Shown here: piece by piece, positions 10,490 to 22,344 of the stretch | Numbering within the stretch: the first letter of the stretch is position 1 | How the letters are laid out: the number at the start of each line of letters is the position of its first letter | Assembly: GCF_963259705.1 (NCBI RefSeq) | Contig: NC_081851.1 | Span: 58,550,855-58,614,854, forward strand | Reading direction: 5' to 3' | Length of the DNA stretch: 64,000 nucleotides | DNA from: Myotis daubentonii | Lineage: Eukaryota > Chordata > Mammalia > Chiroptera > Vespertilionidae | The notes under the pieces: generated by a model | Seen by the model: the letters and a program-made list of their open reading frames with translations, nothing else | Databases searched by the model: none | What the model was told of the DNA's origin: nothing | Translations under genes and position numbers: made by a program

Positions 10490-12038
10490 CAAATCCTCAG
10501 GCCTGTGCCCGTCCTTGGGGCTGTCTCTGGAGAGGAAAGTCCAGGAGGGCAGCTCACTAGTCGGCAGTGGGACTCCGTGGGACACCTTACCCCACGGCGC
10601 AGGCACTCTGGGTGGCGTTTCCATTGGTGTAAAAGCAAAGTCCATTCCCAGCCCTTTATTGGTTTCCCCTGAACGGCCGGCTTGGTGGCCGGGATTCTGG
10701 GTTTATGAAACCAGGGGGTTTCAGACTCCGTTTATCTGACCAACTGGCTCCCCATGGCCGTGGAGAAGACAAAGGGGCTTAGGTCTCGGAACTGGCTTAG
10801 GTCACCAAGAGGTGACCAGAGTCACCAGAGACCGGGGGAGGGCCTTGAGGCCGGGGAGAGGGCTTGGGTGTGGCTTCCAGCCTGCTTCCTCCGAGGACAG
10901 ACACAGGGTGATGACAGACCCATCGGAGTCCACCTTTAACACCACCTCTTGATTTCCAGCCAACCTGCCCACTTTCCTTCTCAGAGCTTGCCACCGACTA
11001 TAGCTACACACCTCAAGGCTGTAGGAAAAAAGTCATTTGTTCTAAAAATATAAAGATTCTTTTTTGAAGACTGCAGTGCATCCTTCCCCCACCCCTACCG
11101 CCACCCCTTCCACCCCCACCTCCCAGGGCACGTGTCATGGAACAAAGGCGGGTCTTTGGGCTCTATTTCAGGCTATTAATCTGGTTCTCAGAAGCTCCGC
11201 TGAGGACAAGAGTTACCGGTCACAAGAACATACTCATCTGGCCGAAAAAACGTGTGCTTTTGTTTTCTGAGTAAAGTTCGTTTGAAGTAATGAGTGTGTT
11301 TTCCCCCTTTGGATGGTTGTGAACATGATGTGGGTTCCTTTGGGAAAATAGTAAGGGCCCAAGCAGCTCACAGAATGACAGACTTTCCTCTCGCCCAATC
11401 AAATCAGGTAAAATAATCACCCTGCACTAGTTGCGGACTGGTACCCGGCCATCGCTGCTGAGAAGATAATTAGGAGATAATGTCAGTGGCAGAGCAAGTT
11501 GTCAGAGCCGAGTGGTCTCCCACTGCTCACAGAGGCTGAGTGTTGATGCTGGGAGGGGGAAAGGGAGCGAGATCCTCAGTGGAAGTGAATGTCCTTGCCG
11601 CTGAGGAGATCATCCTGCAGCGATATTCTGCCAACGGCGAATCCCACCAAATGTCCATCTGCCCCCCCCCCGCCCCCTTACAGAGGTATTGGCAGAGGGG
11701 AGCATCGCTGTTTATTACAATGCACAGCTAAGAGAAGGAGGCAGCTAATTGAATTGAATTCACTGAGGAGGCAACCGATTTTGTGCCGAAGCTTAACTTC
11801 TGGGTGGTAAATATTTTGCACTTGGTGTCCATCCCCTGAAAACTGAATGCCCATTGTTTTTGCAAAGACAGACTGTGCAGTTGAAGGGCAGAATGGTGGG
11901 CGGCCCGAGGACAGCTGGCTCGGGACTCCAGGCCTGGGCTTTAGACCTTGCTAGTGGGTTGGCCTGCTCCCCCCACTGCCAGGGCCGGGTACATGAGGGA
12001 CACACACATGACAAGGACCAGGTTTTGTGATGATGAGA
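10490..12038. other. Unique intergenic sequence
   Basis: No repeat or gene is recognised. It contains a C-rich tract at 11661-11680 and scattered AATT-rich homeobox-like words near 11745. Confidence 0.4.
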
Positions 12039-12046
12039 TTCTAGAG

Positions 12047-12372
12047 CAGTGGTTCTCAACCTCCCTACTGCTGCAACCCTTTAATACAGTTCCTCATGTT
12101 GTGGTGACCCCCAACCATAAAATTATTTTCGTTGCTACTTCATAACTGTAATTTTGCTACCGTTATGAATCGTAGTGTAAATATCTGATATGCAGGATGT
12201 ATTTTCATTGTTACAAATTGAACATAATTAAAGCATAGTGATTAACCACAAAAACAATATGTAATTATATATGTGTTTTCCGATGGTCTTAGGTGACCCC
12301 TGTGAAAGGGTCGTTCGACCCCCAAAGGGGTCGCAACCTACAGGTTGGTGACCCACAGGTTGAGAACCGCTG
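12047..12372. mobile_element. SPIN/URR1-like hAT MITE, longest copy
   Basis: Ends cagtggttctcaacct and gttgagaaccgctg; 326 bp, with the 'attaccacaaaaacaatatg' middle that the shorter copies lack in part. The target duplication is ttctagag/ctctagag. Orientation is opposite to the copy at 3523. Confidence 0.88.
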
Positions 12373-12379
12373 CTCTAGA

Positions 12380-14285
12380 GCTAAATTCAGATCTGCCAAA
12401 GTAAAGAAAAATGCAACCCTCCTTCTCTATTGCATGTGGCAGGCTAGTAGAGCATACTGGACCATGTGTGTGGTTGTGTGATGCTTATTTATGGAAACAC
12501 GTAAGGTTTTAGATAGTATGCAGTGCAGCCTATTTCTAAACTTTGTCAGTCACCAGCGGTTAGCAGTCAGCGCCGGCTGTGAGCCCGGTGTTTCTCTACG
12601 GTGGGGATTACGTCTCCCTCGCTCCTTTTCTCTCTGTTTCCTCCCCGCCCTTGTTTGTTCCATTTCCGAGCTCACCAGATCACATCCCAGGCATCACACA
12701 TTTTATTCCTCCTGGGAAAAGCAATTCACATTCAGTCTTTGATTGAATGCTTAGCACAGTGCCTGCCCATCGTAGATGCTCAATAAGAACTTCTGGGATG
12801 AAACAAGAGGAAAAAAAGTTTTCCGTATCCTTTTATACTTTCTCTTCAGGAGAGACTCCAATGCCTTCGGTTTGCCCACCCAAACGGGGGTGTCTCAGGA
12901 AGAGCTGTTCTTCTGCATTTGCCCCTGGGAACAGGGACTGCTGGGAGGGCCCGGGTATCTCGTCCTCATGAACCCCGAGGGGTGGCATTCCACTGACACA
13001 GAGCCTGGCAGTTCGCTCGAGTCCTCCACACTCAGAAGGGTCCTGTCACTTACGACAGCTAGGCTGATGGCCTCTTTATTCATGGCTTGCCATCAAGGAG
13101 TGAATTCAGATGCTCAAATACACAAGTCCCAGTGTGGCGTATGTATTGTCTGAAAATAGGCAGATTAAATAATTTTTTAATTATAACGAGAGAAAAAAAA
13201 AGAGTTTGCCCTAACAGAATGAACTCTGTGACTGTGTAATTACTGAGACTTCTTTTCTTTTGAGCAGAGACAACTCATTATCAGAGTGGGACTCTGATGA
13301 ACTGTGACTGGAAACTGAAAAACGGTATAGAGATCGAGGCCAGTGAGGGGCGGGGGACAAAGAGGAGAATTTTAGTTCACCACAGGCATCACACATTTTA
13401 TTTTCCTGGACCAATATCAGCCTAGGAGAATCAAGGTGGCAGCTGCCTCGGAGGCTGAAAACCAGTCCTTCTCAAGGATGGCAGAGTAGGAGAATGTTTA
13501 TTTTCTATAATTATACTTTTTACAAAATGGAAATATTTCTCTCTTGTGTAAAACTTCATAACATTTTAGAATATTACAAAAGTAAATAAAGTGGAAGGTA
13601 TGCACCCCTGTAACCCCACTTCATAATAACGTTGGTGTCCCATCAAATGCCCCTGGGCCCTGGCTCAGTCACCTGTAACAGGTCTCATGTGCACTGCGCA
13701 AAGTAGGGGCAGTGCATGCGCCCGCAGATCCATCTCTGTGAGGCAATTCTGAGGGGCCCCCAGGAGGCTGAGCCCTAGGTGCCCATCGATACACCCTTAA
13801 TTGGCTTTCTCCCTTCCAATCTCATTACACTATTCCTTCTCTGTGCTTCCTGGCTCATCTCCCAAATTCTTGTACATCTCCGGGTATGCTTGGGGAACCC
13901 TACCACACTCCTAACCACCTCCTAGATTTACACTGTCTGCACCTGGGACCAGGGAGGGGCCAGGGTTTGGGGTACACCTGCCCTTCCGCCTCATTCTTTC
14001 CCCCCCGCCCCCCAGGCCTCTCTGATCAATGTGCTCCATTTCTCTTCCCGGCGAGTCCCATTCCCACCCAACACAGCTTCTTGTTGATTTCCATAATGTA
14101 AATGCGTTTTAGAGGCACACCCCCTAGTGTACAATGCGATAGGTATTCAATCAGCATCTGCTCACGCACAGGTGTCAGTCATCGTTGTGTCAAGCGCAGG
14201 GCAGGCTGAAACGGATAGCTCTTGTCTCTGGCCTCCAAGCAAGGGAGTAGGGAGACAGAGACAGCCATTTGTGAAATAGTTACAA
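12380..14285. other. Unique intergenic sequence with a possible L2 scrap
   Basis: gcacagtgcctgcccatcgt near 12760 resembles an L2 3' end. The rest has no recognised feature; ORFs such as 12776-13153 show no domain. Confidence 0.35.
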
Positions 14286-14289
14286 TATA

Positions 14290-14422
14290 CAGGGTGTTCC
14301 CCCAAAATGTATACACACTTTAACAGCCGATAGCTCGATGGATGTGTCTTCCTTGTCAGATTTAACCCTTTGGAATATATACTTATTCAAAGTGTTGTAT
14401 ACATTTTTGGGGGGACACCCCG
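14290..14422. mobile_element. Mariner-like MITE, 133 bp
   Basis: Inverted ends (cagggtgttcccccaaaatg and, reversed, cggggtgtccccccaaaaat) enclose a short body with atgtatacac at one side and gtatacat at the other. TA dinucleotides flank both ends, as for Tc1/mariner insertions. Confidence 0.78.
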
Positions 14423-14534
14423 TAGTATGCCAAGTGCTATTACACAGACTGGGGAAGAAGGGTGGTGTTGGAGTTTGGGACTCAGAATCCCTTTTGTAAT
14501 AGAAATAATGTAACGTAGGATGGTTGCCAGGCAG

Positions 14535-15021
14535 GTGTAATAGGTTGCCTATGGCCCCCCAGAAATGTCCATGTCCTAATTCCAGAACCTGTGGATACGC
14601 TACACCACATGATACAAGAGACAGTAGATACGCTTAAACTGCAGGTTTTGGAATGGGGAGATTTTCCATTTATTATGGTATACTATTATACCATGACAGT
14701 ACTATAACATCATTTTGTTTGGGCTCAGGATAATCTCAAGAGTCCTTACAAGAGGGAGGCAGAATGTCAGAGTAGTGAGAGAGATTTAAGGAAGCTACTA
14801 TGCTGCTAGTTTTGAAGACAGAGGAAGGGGCCAGGAGGCGAAGAATGAAGGCGTCCTTGAGAACCTGGAAAAGAAACCAGCCCTGCCAATGCCATGACTG
14901 TAGTCCAGTGAAGCTGATTTTGGACTTCTGACCACCAGAATTATGAAAGAGTAAATTTACATGGTCTGAAGCCACTAAGTTTCTGGTAATCTGCTATAGT
15001 AGCAATAGGAACCTAATACAG
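14535..15021 (+). mobile_element. MLT1-like solo LTR, diverged
   Basis: ggttgcctatggccccccag, aatgtccatgtcctaattcc, tggacttctgaccaccagaa and 'ataggaacctaatac' are in MLT1 order. It is older than the LTR at 7456. Confidence 0.72.
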
Positions 15022-15569
15022 AAAATTAATTTTAAAACCCCAAAAAACCTGTTACCAGATAAAATACAGAACACCCAGCTAAATTAGAATTTCAGAAAAA
15101 CAAAAAAATTAAAATTTTTTTTTGGGGTATTATTGGTTGTTTATCTGTATTTCAAATTTAACAGTATCCTGGATTACTATTTGCTAAACTTGGCAACCCG
15201 CTAGTATCTGGGGGTGCCCCCATCAAGGGTCCCCAGGCCTCCTGAGACCCTCTCTCAGGTGCCCAGTCCCTTGGAAAACAGCCCCTCCGATCATCAGCTA
15301 CCTCAAGTGTCCCAGGCCTCTAAGCCCAGCCCCAGGGCATCCCTGAGGATGAAGAAGGGGAGGTCTAAATAGTAGCAGGGCCCTCCAGAGGCACAGCTGT
15401 GGCAAGTACAGGTCCTTCCCAAGTCAGCTCTGGGGAGCAGGCAACTGTGACTAGATTGGCATGTGGCTTTCCCCATCCAGAGACCAAATGAAGACCATGT
15501 GTTGTGTGAGCTGAGCTGCAACAAGGCTGGGAAGCCAGCAACACTCTTAGGAGAAGTTGTCATACTCAC

Positions 15570-16115
15570 CTTAGTGGTTAAGAAATGCAAATTAAAACAA
15601 AAGTTTTTTGCCTATCAGATTAGCTAAAATTTGAAAGATAATAATGGCAGCTGACTTTGTTGGGGTGCTTATAACGTCTCAGCCACTGTGGTAGTGACTT
15701 GGTGATGGATTCTCTGGCATCGCACTCATAGCAACCTTTGATGTCAGTTTTGTCATCCTTATTCCTGACAGGGGATGAGGTTTAGTGAGATCAAGCAGGG
15801 GGCAGCCACTAGGTTGGGGGGAGAGGCTTGAGCTCCATGCTGAAGCCTGCATTTCTCCCACACAACCTGGGGGTGCAGGTGGGGGATGGTCACAACCTTT
15901 CTGGAGAGTAACTTGGCAACAAAATATAAATGCACCTGGTCATCAGCTCAGCAACTTCACTTCTCCTATGAGTGTGTAAAGGCATGTGTGCAAAGATACT
16001 TTTTCATAGCACTCTTTATAATGGTATATAATACTAAAAGGTGGGCAATTATTCATCAATAGGGTTAAAATAAATTGCCACATTCATACAAATGGAGTAT
16101 ATTGATAAGGGTTTG
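15570..16115 (+). repeat. L1M 3' fragment interrupted by MIR
   Basis: aaatgcaaattaaaac and tttctggagagtaacttggc are L1 3' landmarks. Between them, about 15648-15850, lies MIR-like DNA (aggggatgaggtttagtgag, gatcaagcagggggcagcca). Confidence 0.5.
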
Positions 16116-16119
16116 TGTG

Positions 16120-17035
16120 GGCATGCACGCATATGCATACAGAAAGAGACAGGTCTTGGCATATATCATTTAGAAAATAGAAAGTTGTATAACATCATTT
16201 TGTTTTGGTAAAAAAAAGTATCTACCTATAATCTATATATATCACAAATTCTTTAAAGAACGGACATTATTTTTGAAGTCAAGACACAAACGTTACCTTA
16301 TTTCCTGTTTATTTGAGTCCTTTTTTTATTGTCTGAAGTTTTACATATGTCTCCTTTTCCTCTGATTGACACCCCCCGCACCCCCCACCCCATTTGAGTC
16401 TTCTAAATTTCTGTCTCATTTCCTGCCAGGCAGTGTCCCCACAGCCCTAACATTTCACCTCAGGGCCTGTAACCACACTATCCCAGAGCCCGACATTCTG
16501 CCCGACTTCCTCCCCCAACATCCCCATTTAATTCTCCTCATCTGTCAAGGTCAGCTCAGCAGACTCACCCACCACTGCTGCCACTACTGCAAGAGAGACT
16601 GCAAAGCTGTGGCAACCTTGTCTCCAAAGTACCCAGATCCCATCCACATACATAATGTCACCCTCCCGTTAATCCCTCTGTGGTACCCTCACCATGTGTC
16701 GTGTGAGCTGAGCTGCAACAAGACGGCAAGCATCTTACACTCCTGTGGCCTTCCCTTGGGCTCCTTAGCAGACCCTGCGGCAGGTGCTGGCTGCTTCTGA
16801 ACAGAAAGGCAGACATGCTCGATTCATTTCTGCTGGGCCCCTGTCACATAGGATGCAATAGAACAAACAGTAGGAAGGTTTCCGTTCAAACATATAGGGA
16901 TGCACCTCTTGGTCCTGGTTCCTTGAACCTATGAAACTTAGGAAGTTAAATGCAATCGCAAATGTTAGAAATGTTGCTTAAATTTTCTTTCTTTTTTTTT
17001 TTTTTTACAAAAGCAACACATTTGTTATAAAAATA
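16120..17035. other. Unclassified intergenic sequence
   Basis: A 144-codon frame at 16366-16800 has no recognised domain and is probably chance, perhaps in an old L2-like repeat. Confidence 0.35.
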
Positions 17036-17039
17036 TAGA

Positions 17040-17215
17040 AAAATACAATATGTGCTAGGCACTTAAGAAAGTAGTCTATATGCATTATTTTATTTTCTCC
17101 TCTACCAACCCTCAGGTAGGTACTACTATTATTCTCATTGCACAGAGCAGGAAACTGAGGCACAAAGAGGCTTCAGAGTCTAATCTGTAGCCCTCATGCT
17201 ACACCCTCTTTCTAC
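17040..17215 (+). repeat. MIR element
   Basis: tgtgctaggcacttaagaaa, gcacagagcaggaaactgag and gcacaaagaggcttcagag follow the MIR core. Confidence 0.75.
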
Positions 17216-17219
17216 TAAA

Positions 17220-18830
17220 AGACAAATCCGTTGGCCAACCAGGCCACAACTCTTGGTAAGGGGCTAAATAAAGACTCTGAAAAAGTGAGCACCAGTGAGT
17301 CTTGCATTCATGGGGTTTGGGTAAATCCCCTGCATTTTGACCAGTTCTGCGTTCCTAGTATCTGCACAGCGGATTTTTTTGGGCAGAGACGACGGTGGTT
17401 TCCTGTACTTTTCCCAGCACAGAGGAGACGGGGTTCCCTGTACTTTTCCTAGCACACTGCATCACTACTGCTGCCGTCACGGCCCCTCCCTCCTCTGAGA
17501 ACCCACTGCCTTTCTGACATGAAAAATGTACTATAATGACTCTGCTGGCTAATTAATTAAAAGGGAAAAAAATCCCAATCTTCAAATATGAAATGATTAA
17601 TTACATAAGCATTAACGCCTCTGCAGACTCAGAACGGCACGTCTTCAATTTAAAACTTTTCCAGCACATTATTTTCTGCCAACGTGTGTGTTTTCTGCTC
17701 ATACGAGGCCGATTTCTCATACACCCCAGTCCATTTCACAGCAAATGGTCCCAAATGGTGTTTATCCTGCTCATTAGGAGCCGGTATCAATTAAGCAGGC
17801 CTGGCTGAGCTGCCTGTCCAGACCCACATCGCGTGGGCTGGCCTGTCTGTGCTCTTCCCACTGCAGAGTTGGCTGGGACATCCCTCGCCCCTCCCCACCA
17901 CTTAGGGGCCCAGCACTTGTCACAGGACTGGGCAGAGCCCTGACATCAGAGAGTGTTGTTGTGCGATGTTTGCACTTCATGGATTTTTAAAAGCTTCTTG
18001 TCTGGCTCAGACGCGAGGCTCCAAGCTGCTAGCTTTACTGGATCTTTCAATAGTTTGTTTTTAACCAGAGGAGCCTCACCCCGCTTCCTCTCCTGCCTCC
18101 CAGCCTGTGCCCTGTTTGAGACACCGCCCCCCCCCCCTTCTTGTTCCACCTCAATCATGTCCCCTCTTCTCAACCTTTGCCCCTGGCAAAGGGTGAGGCC
18201 AGGGCTTCAGGGTCTACTCCACAGGGGCTGCTGGGGGCTTGGGCCAGGCGGGGGAGAGGGAATCTGGAGGCCCATGTACTGTTTTTTCCCCGGTGCCAGC
18301 TATCTGTGGGCAGTGGCCACTTCATCCTCAGGGGATTGGCCCAGGCCCAGGGGCGGCGCTCAAATCTGGGGCACGAGCTAGTTACGGAACCACAATCAGC
18401 AGCACGGGAAGGTTTCTCAGAGGAGTAAGTTGTCACCCGCAGAAATGTTGAAGTGCAGGGGACTATCGGGTGGAATAGTTGTCTAACTCAGGGCAGGAAA
18501 GCTGACCTGTCATTAGCAATGGGAGAGCTCTATGCTTCAGGCTGTAAAAATAATGTTAGAAGCCTGCAGAGGCAAAGCTCTACATGGCTGGAAGATGGAG
18601 ATATTAATGGTGGGCACATACCAAGAAGGACACTGCTGTTTTTCAAAAGCATAAAATGGTGCTTTCCCCACTGAAATTACGAAAAAGAAAAGCAATTACG
18701 GTTCAACATTTAGACAGGCATTAAAGCACTTTCAGTACAAATTGAAATTATTTTTTTACTCCTGTGGCCTGAATTGATTAGCAAATGAGTTGGAATTCCT
18801 TCTCACAGGACTTGGACAAAAAGGGAAGTT
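17220..18830. other. Unique intergenic block, possible enhancer DNA
   Basis: 1.6 kb have no repeats. 17541-17625 is dense in homeodomain-type words (ctaattaattaaaag, gaaatgattaattacataa). Chance frames on both strands are not convincing. Confidence 0.4.
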
Positions 18831-18835
18831 GTTGC

Positions 18836-19036
18836 CCTAATCGCTTGGCTCAGTGGATAGAGCGTTGGCCTGCAGACTGAAGGGTCGCAGGTTTGATTCC
18901 CCTCAAGGGCATGTGCCTGGGTTGCGAGCTCGATCCCCAGTAGGGGGCATGCAGAACCATCATTGATGGTTCTATCTCTCCCTCTCCCTTCCTCTCTGAA
19001 ATCAATAAAAATGTTAAAAAAAAAAAGGGGGGGGGG
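18836..19036 (+). mobile_element. Ves SINE
   Basis: Core tggctcagtggatagagcgt, tail tcaataaaaatgttaaaaa and a poly-G run. Flanks gaagttgtt and ggagttatt are a weak duplication. Confidence 0.85.
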
Positions 19037-19084
19037 AGTTATTCTTGTGTCTCCTTTCTCTTTTCCACCTTGGTTCCCTTAAAC

Positions 19085-19235
19085 CTGTGCTACGCAATAT
19101 CAAGGCCACTAGCCATAGGTGGCTATCTCAATTAAAGTTAAAATGTTGTAAATTACAAGTTAAGGCCTTCAGCGGTGATAGCCATGTTTCAAGTGCTCAG
19201 TGACCACAAGTGGCCGGCACAGACATAGGACATTA
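19085..19235. repeat. Probable old Charlie-type hAT MITE (MER class)
   Basis: gccactagccataggtggct and 'gtttcaagtgctcagtgacc' resemble the widespread MER element with 'tagccacatgtggct'. It is degraded. Confidence 0.45.
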
Positions 19236-19475
19236 CCGTCACCTCAGTGCTATCGGATTGCTAACCCACCTTTATGGTCAAAGTTAATTTGTGCATTTTG
19301 GGGTAATATTTATAGAGCAGCATTTTTGTATTCTTTAAGTAACTTAAATAACAAGTCAATGAAACACTTTGTATTTTCCCCCCTAAATCTCCTCTTCCCC
19401 AAACCCGACCATTTACAGACCCCACCACCCAATGTTCCAGCTACATGGTGACATGAAGTTGTTTCTTTTTTCTTC

Positions 19476-19683
19476 TTTTTTTAAAAAATATATTTTTATT
19501 GATTTCAGGGAGAGAGAGAGATAGAAATATCGATGATGAGAGAGAATCATGGATCAGCTGCCTCCTGCAGGCCCCCACACCGGGGATCGAGCGTGCAACC
19601 CGGGCATGTGCCCCCACCAAGAATCAAACAGTGACCTCCCGGTTCATAGGTCAACGCTCAACCACTGAGCCACGCCGGCCAGG
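19476..19683 (-). mobile_element. Ves SINE, second subfamily
   Basis: Inverted copy with 'ccactgagccacgccggcca' head. Flanks agttgtttcttttttctt and agtggtttctttctt. Confidence 0.88.
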
Positions 19684-19689
19684 CAGTGG

Positions 19690-21090
19690 TTTCTTTCTTA
19701 AGGGGCCCTTCTTAGAAATGACAAGTTCCCCATGATTTTCTAAATCAGAGGCCTGCAAGCCCAGGAGGGGTGTGTAAATGTCCGAGGGCAGCAGATGAGC
19801 GTTTGGGCCTCCCTGTGTCAGGCTGCCGCTGCTGTCCTCCCAACTGCCCCAGGAGCCACTGCAGAGCCTTCTCAGCCCAACTCCACCCCTATTCCCTGGG
19901 GCCCCCCTTATGGGTGGGATAGCGCTGAAGTGGCTAAAACTTGGCCTGAGCAGCCTGCCAGGTCCGAAGAGCGAAGCTCCATTTGCGCCCATGAGGTGCT
20001 GCTAAGTGGCTGCCGGCCTCCAGCGGCCAACTCAGGTTACGCGAGGCTTCATCATGGAAATCTAATGGACGCCGAGTCCTTTGCTGCAATATTTGCAATC
20101 AATATAAAAGTGGATTTCGTCTCTTTTTTATTTTTGCTTTGTTTTTAATTCTGATGCACAAAATCCTCCCTGGGAGTAGTTACTCTTGCATCGTTTAACT
20201 TAGAATCCGACCGGGCTGCTGGCCCTGAAGCTCACAGGATAAATGACACTTTTACAAGCCACCGGAAATTAAGTGCTAGTTGACTGACAGCGTTACAGCT
20301 CTCTTGGAAAAGTCGGTGGCTGCTGCTCTCAGTTCTCGAATTTGATCGGCTCCTGGAGCGAGCTTGGCTGGGGATGGACCGCCCCCAGGCTCCCAGAGCT
20401 TGAAGGAAGTCGGCCTGCTGGCCTGGTTAGCATTCCCGCGGTGGGACCCCGAGCGCTGGCTGGACATGCTTTCAGTCAAAAGGCAAAGTGCCTCTTTGAA
20501 GCCTCCAGGGAGGGAAGGGTTTGGAGGCTCACGGCCCCCAGTGGCCTCCTAAGCCGTTTCCAGGACTGGCCTTGTTCTGGCTTTGCCCCCACCTGTCTCC
20601 CTCCCGGCCCCCTCCAGCGCCTGGCTGGGAGGCTTCCCTGTACCTGTTTATGCTGTGGGTCAAGCCTGCAAAGCCCTCCCCTGGATGAAAGCACTCTGAC
20701 AATGTGGTCTCGTTAGCCTCCTGAAAAGCAGTCATAGCTTATTGTTTCTGAAAGGATCCTTGCAAGTAGCGCGGAGGAGAAATTATTATGAAACGAAGTT
20801 ATTAGATCCGTTCCAGGGAACATTTTTTAAAAACCAAGCTCATTTTCCTGAGAGAACGTTTAATGCCATCGCTCCCTCCCTCTTTTAAAGCACCTGATGC
20901 CACCACTATCTTCCCTCTAGCGGCAAGCCAGCTGCCCCAAACAAGGGGACGCGTGGTGATGTGCCACAGGGACCGTGCCTGGGGCCAAGTGCCCGACAGC
21001 ACAATGCCCAGAGGCCAAAAACAAGGAGAGAAACATACAATAAAGTAAGATGCACCCAGATGGTAAATACAGCATCAGCACTGGTCAAAA
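19690..21090. other. Unique intergenic block, possible regulatory DNA
   Basis: 1.4 kb without a recognised repeat, CpG-containing near 20.0-20.5 kb. The segment 20030-20300 has AT-rich, motif-dense sequence. Frames on both strands (for example 20342-20716) show no domain. Confidence 0.4.
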
Positions 21091-21103
21091 CACACACCCG
21101 TTT

Positions 21104-21331
21104 TATTTTATTTTTTAAATTTTTATTGATTTTTTACAGAGAGGAAGGGAGAGGGAGAGGGATACAGAGTTAGAAACATCGATGAGAGAGAAACATCGAT
21201 CAGCTGCCTCCTGCACACTCCCTACTGGGGATGTGCCCGCAACCAAGGTACATGCCCTTGACCGGAGCTGAACCTGGGACTCTTCAGTCCGCAGGCTGAC
21301 GCTCTATCCACTGAGCCAAACCGGTTGGGGC
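21104..21331 (-). mobile_element. Ves SINE
   Basis: Inverted full-length element. Flanks cacacacccgttt and cacacacccctt. Confidence 0.9.
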
Positions 21332-21334
21332 CAC

Positions 21335-22113
21335 ACACCCCTTTAGGGTGGAGAGAGTCAGGGTGGGGGGTGGGGTGGAGCAAGCTGGGCAGGTCAGTCT
21401 AGACGTGGGCAGAAACTGCTGGAGATTCTGAGAGCCTGGGGCATGAATTGGGGTTATTATTGCCATGGTAAGTCTGGGTGTTGGCTTTGTGCCAAGGCTG
21501 AGGGAGGGGTATATCAGAGAAAAGGATTCATAGGATTTGGCAAAAGACGACTCCATCCTGTTGCTACAACTGTTACTGTCCAATAAGGCACTCAGTCGTG
21601 GCCAAGTGGATATGATGCCCATTTTATAGATAAAGAAACAGAGTCACAGTGAAGTTATGGGAGCAGCCTGCGGCAGGTGCATAAACCACTCCTTAAATCC
21701 TGCTGATACTTAGCACCACAGAATTTGCTTTAAAATATTTTTTTTTTCATTTACAGCTGATATTCAATATTATCTTACTTTCAGGTGTTTAGCACAATGG
21801 TTAGGCATTTCTATGACTTACCAAGTGATTCCCACCGAGAAGCCAAATACCCACCAGACACTATACACACTTGCTATAGTATTATTGGCTCTATTCCCTA
21901 TGCTGCCCTTCACATCCCCAGCACCACTGAACTTGCAATTCACTGGGTTAACAAGGCCCTCATTGCCCAATGAGGGGAAAAAGGAAAGTGATTTTTATGA
22001 TTTGGGAGCTGGTGTTATGAGCTTTTTAAACAATACACAATGTTCAAGGTCACTTGTTCCCTGTGTTACTCATATTACTAAATCATTCATTTCTGTTGAG
22101 TAAATGGCATTGG
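21335..22113. other. Unclassified intergenic sequence
   Basis: No gene. A repeat-like A/T-rich stretch (ttttttttcatttacagctg) near 21740 could be a degraded L1 end. Confidence 0.3.
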
Positions 22114-22121
22114 TTTAGAGC

Positions 22122-22332
22122 GGTGGTTCTCAACCTTCTGGCCCTTTAAATACAGTTCCTCATGTTGTGACCCAACCATAAAATTATTTTCGTTGCTACT
22201 TCATCACTGTAATGTTGCTACTGTTATGAATCGTAATGTAAATATCTGATATGCAGGATGGTCTTAGGCGACCCCTGTGAAAGGGTCGTTCGGCCGCCAA
22301 AAGGGTCGCGACCCACAGGTTGGGAATCGCTG
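22122..22332. mobile_element. SPIN/URR1-like hAT MITE, internally deleted
   Basis: Same ends and orientation as the copy at 12047 but lacking about 115 bp inside. The 8-bp target duplication gtttagag is perfect (22114-22121, 22333-22340). Confidence 0.88.
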
Positions 22333-22344
22333 GTTTAGAGAGAC

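Noticed and set aside
16366..16800. 144-codon frame
   Set aside because: Low-complexity start in a C-rich tract and no domain; probably in an old repeat.
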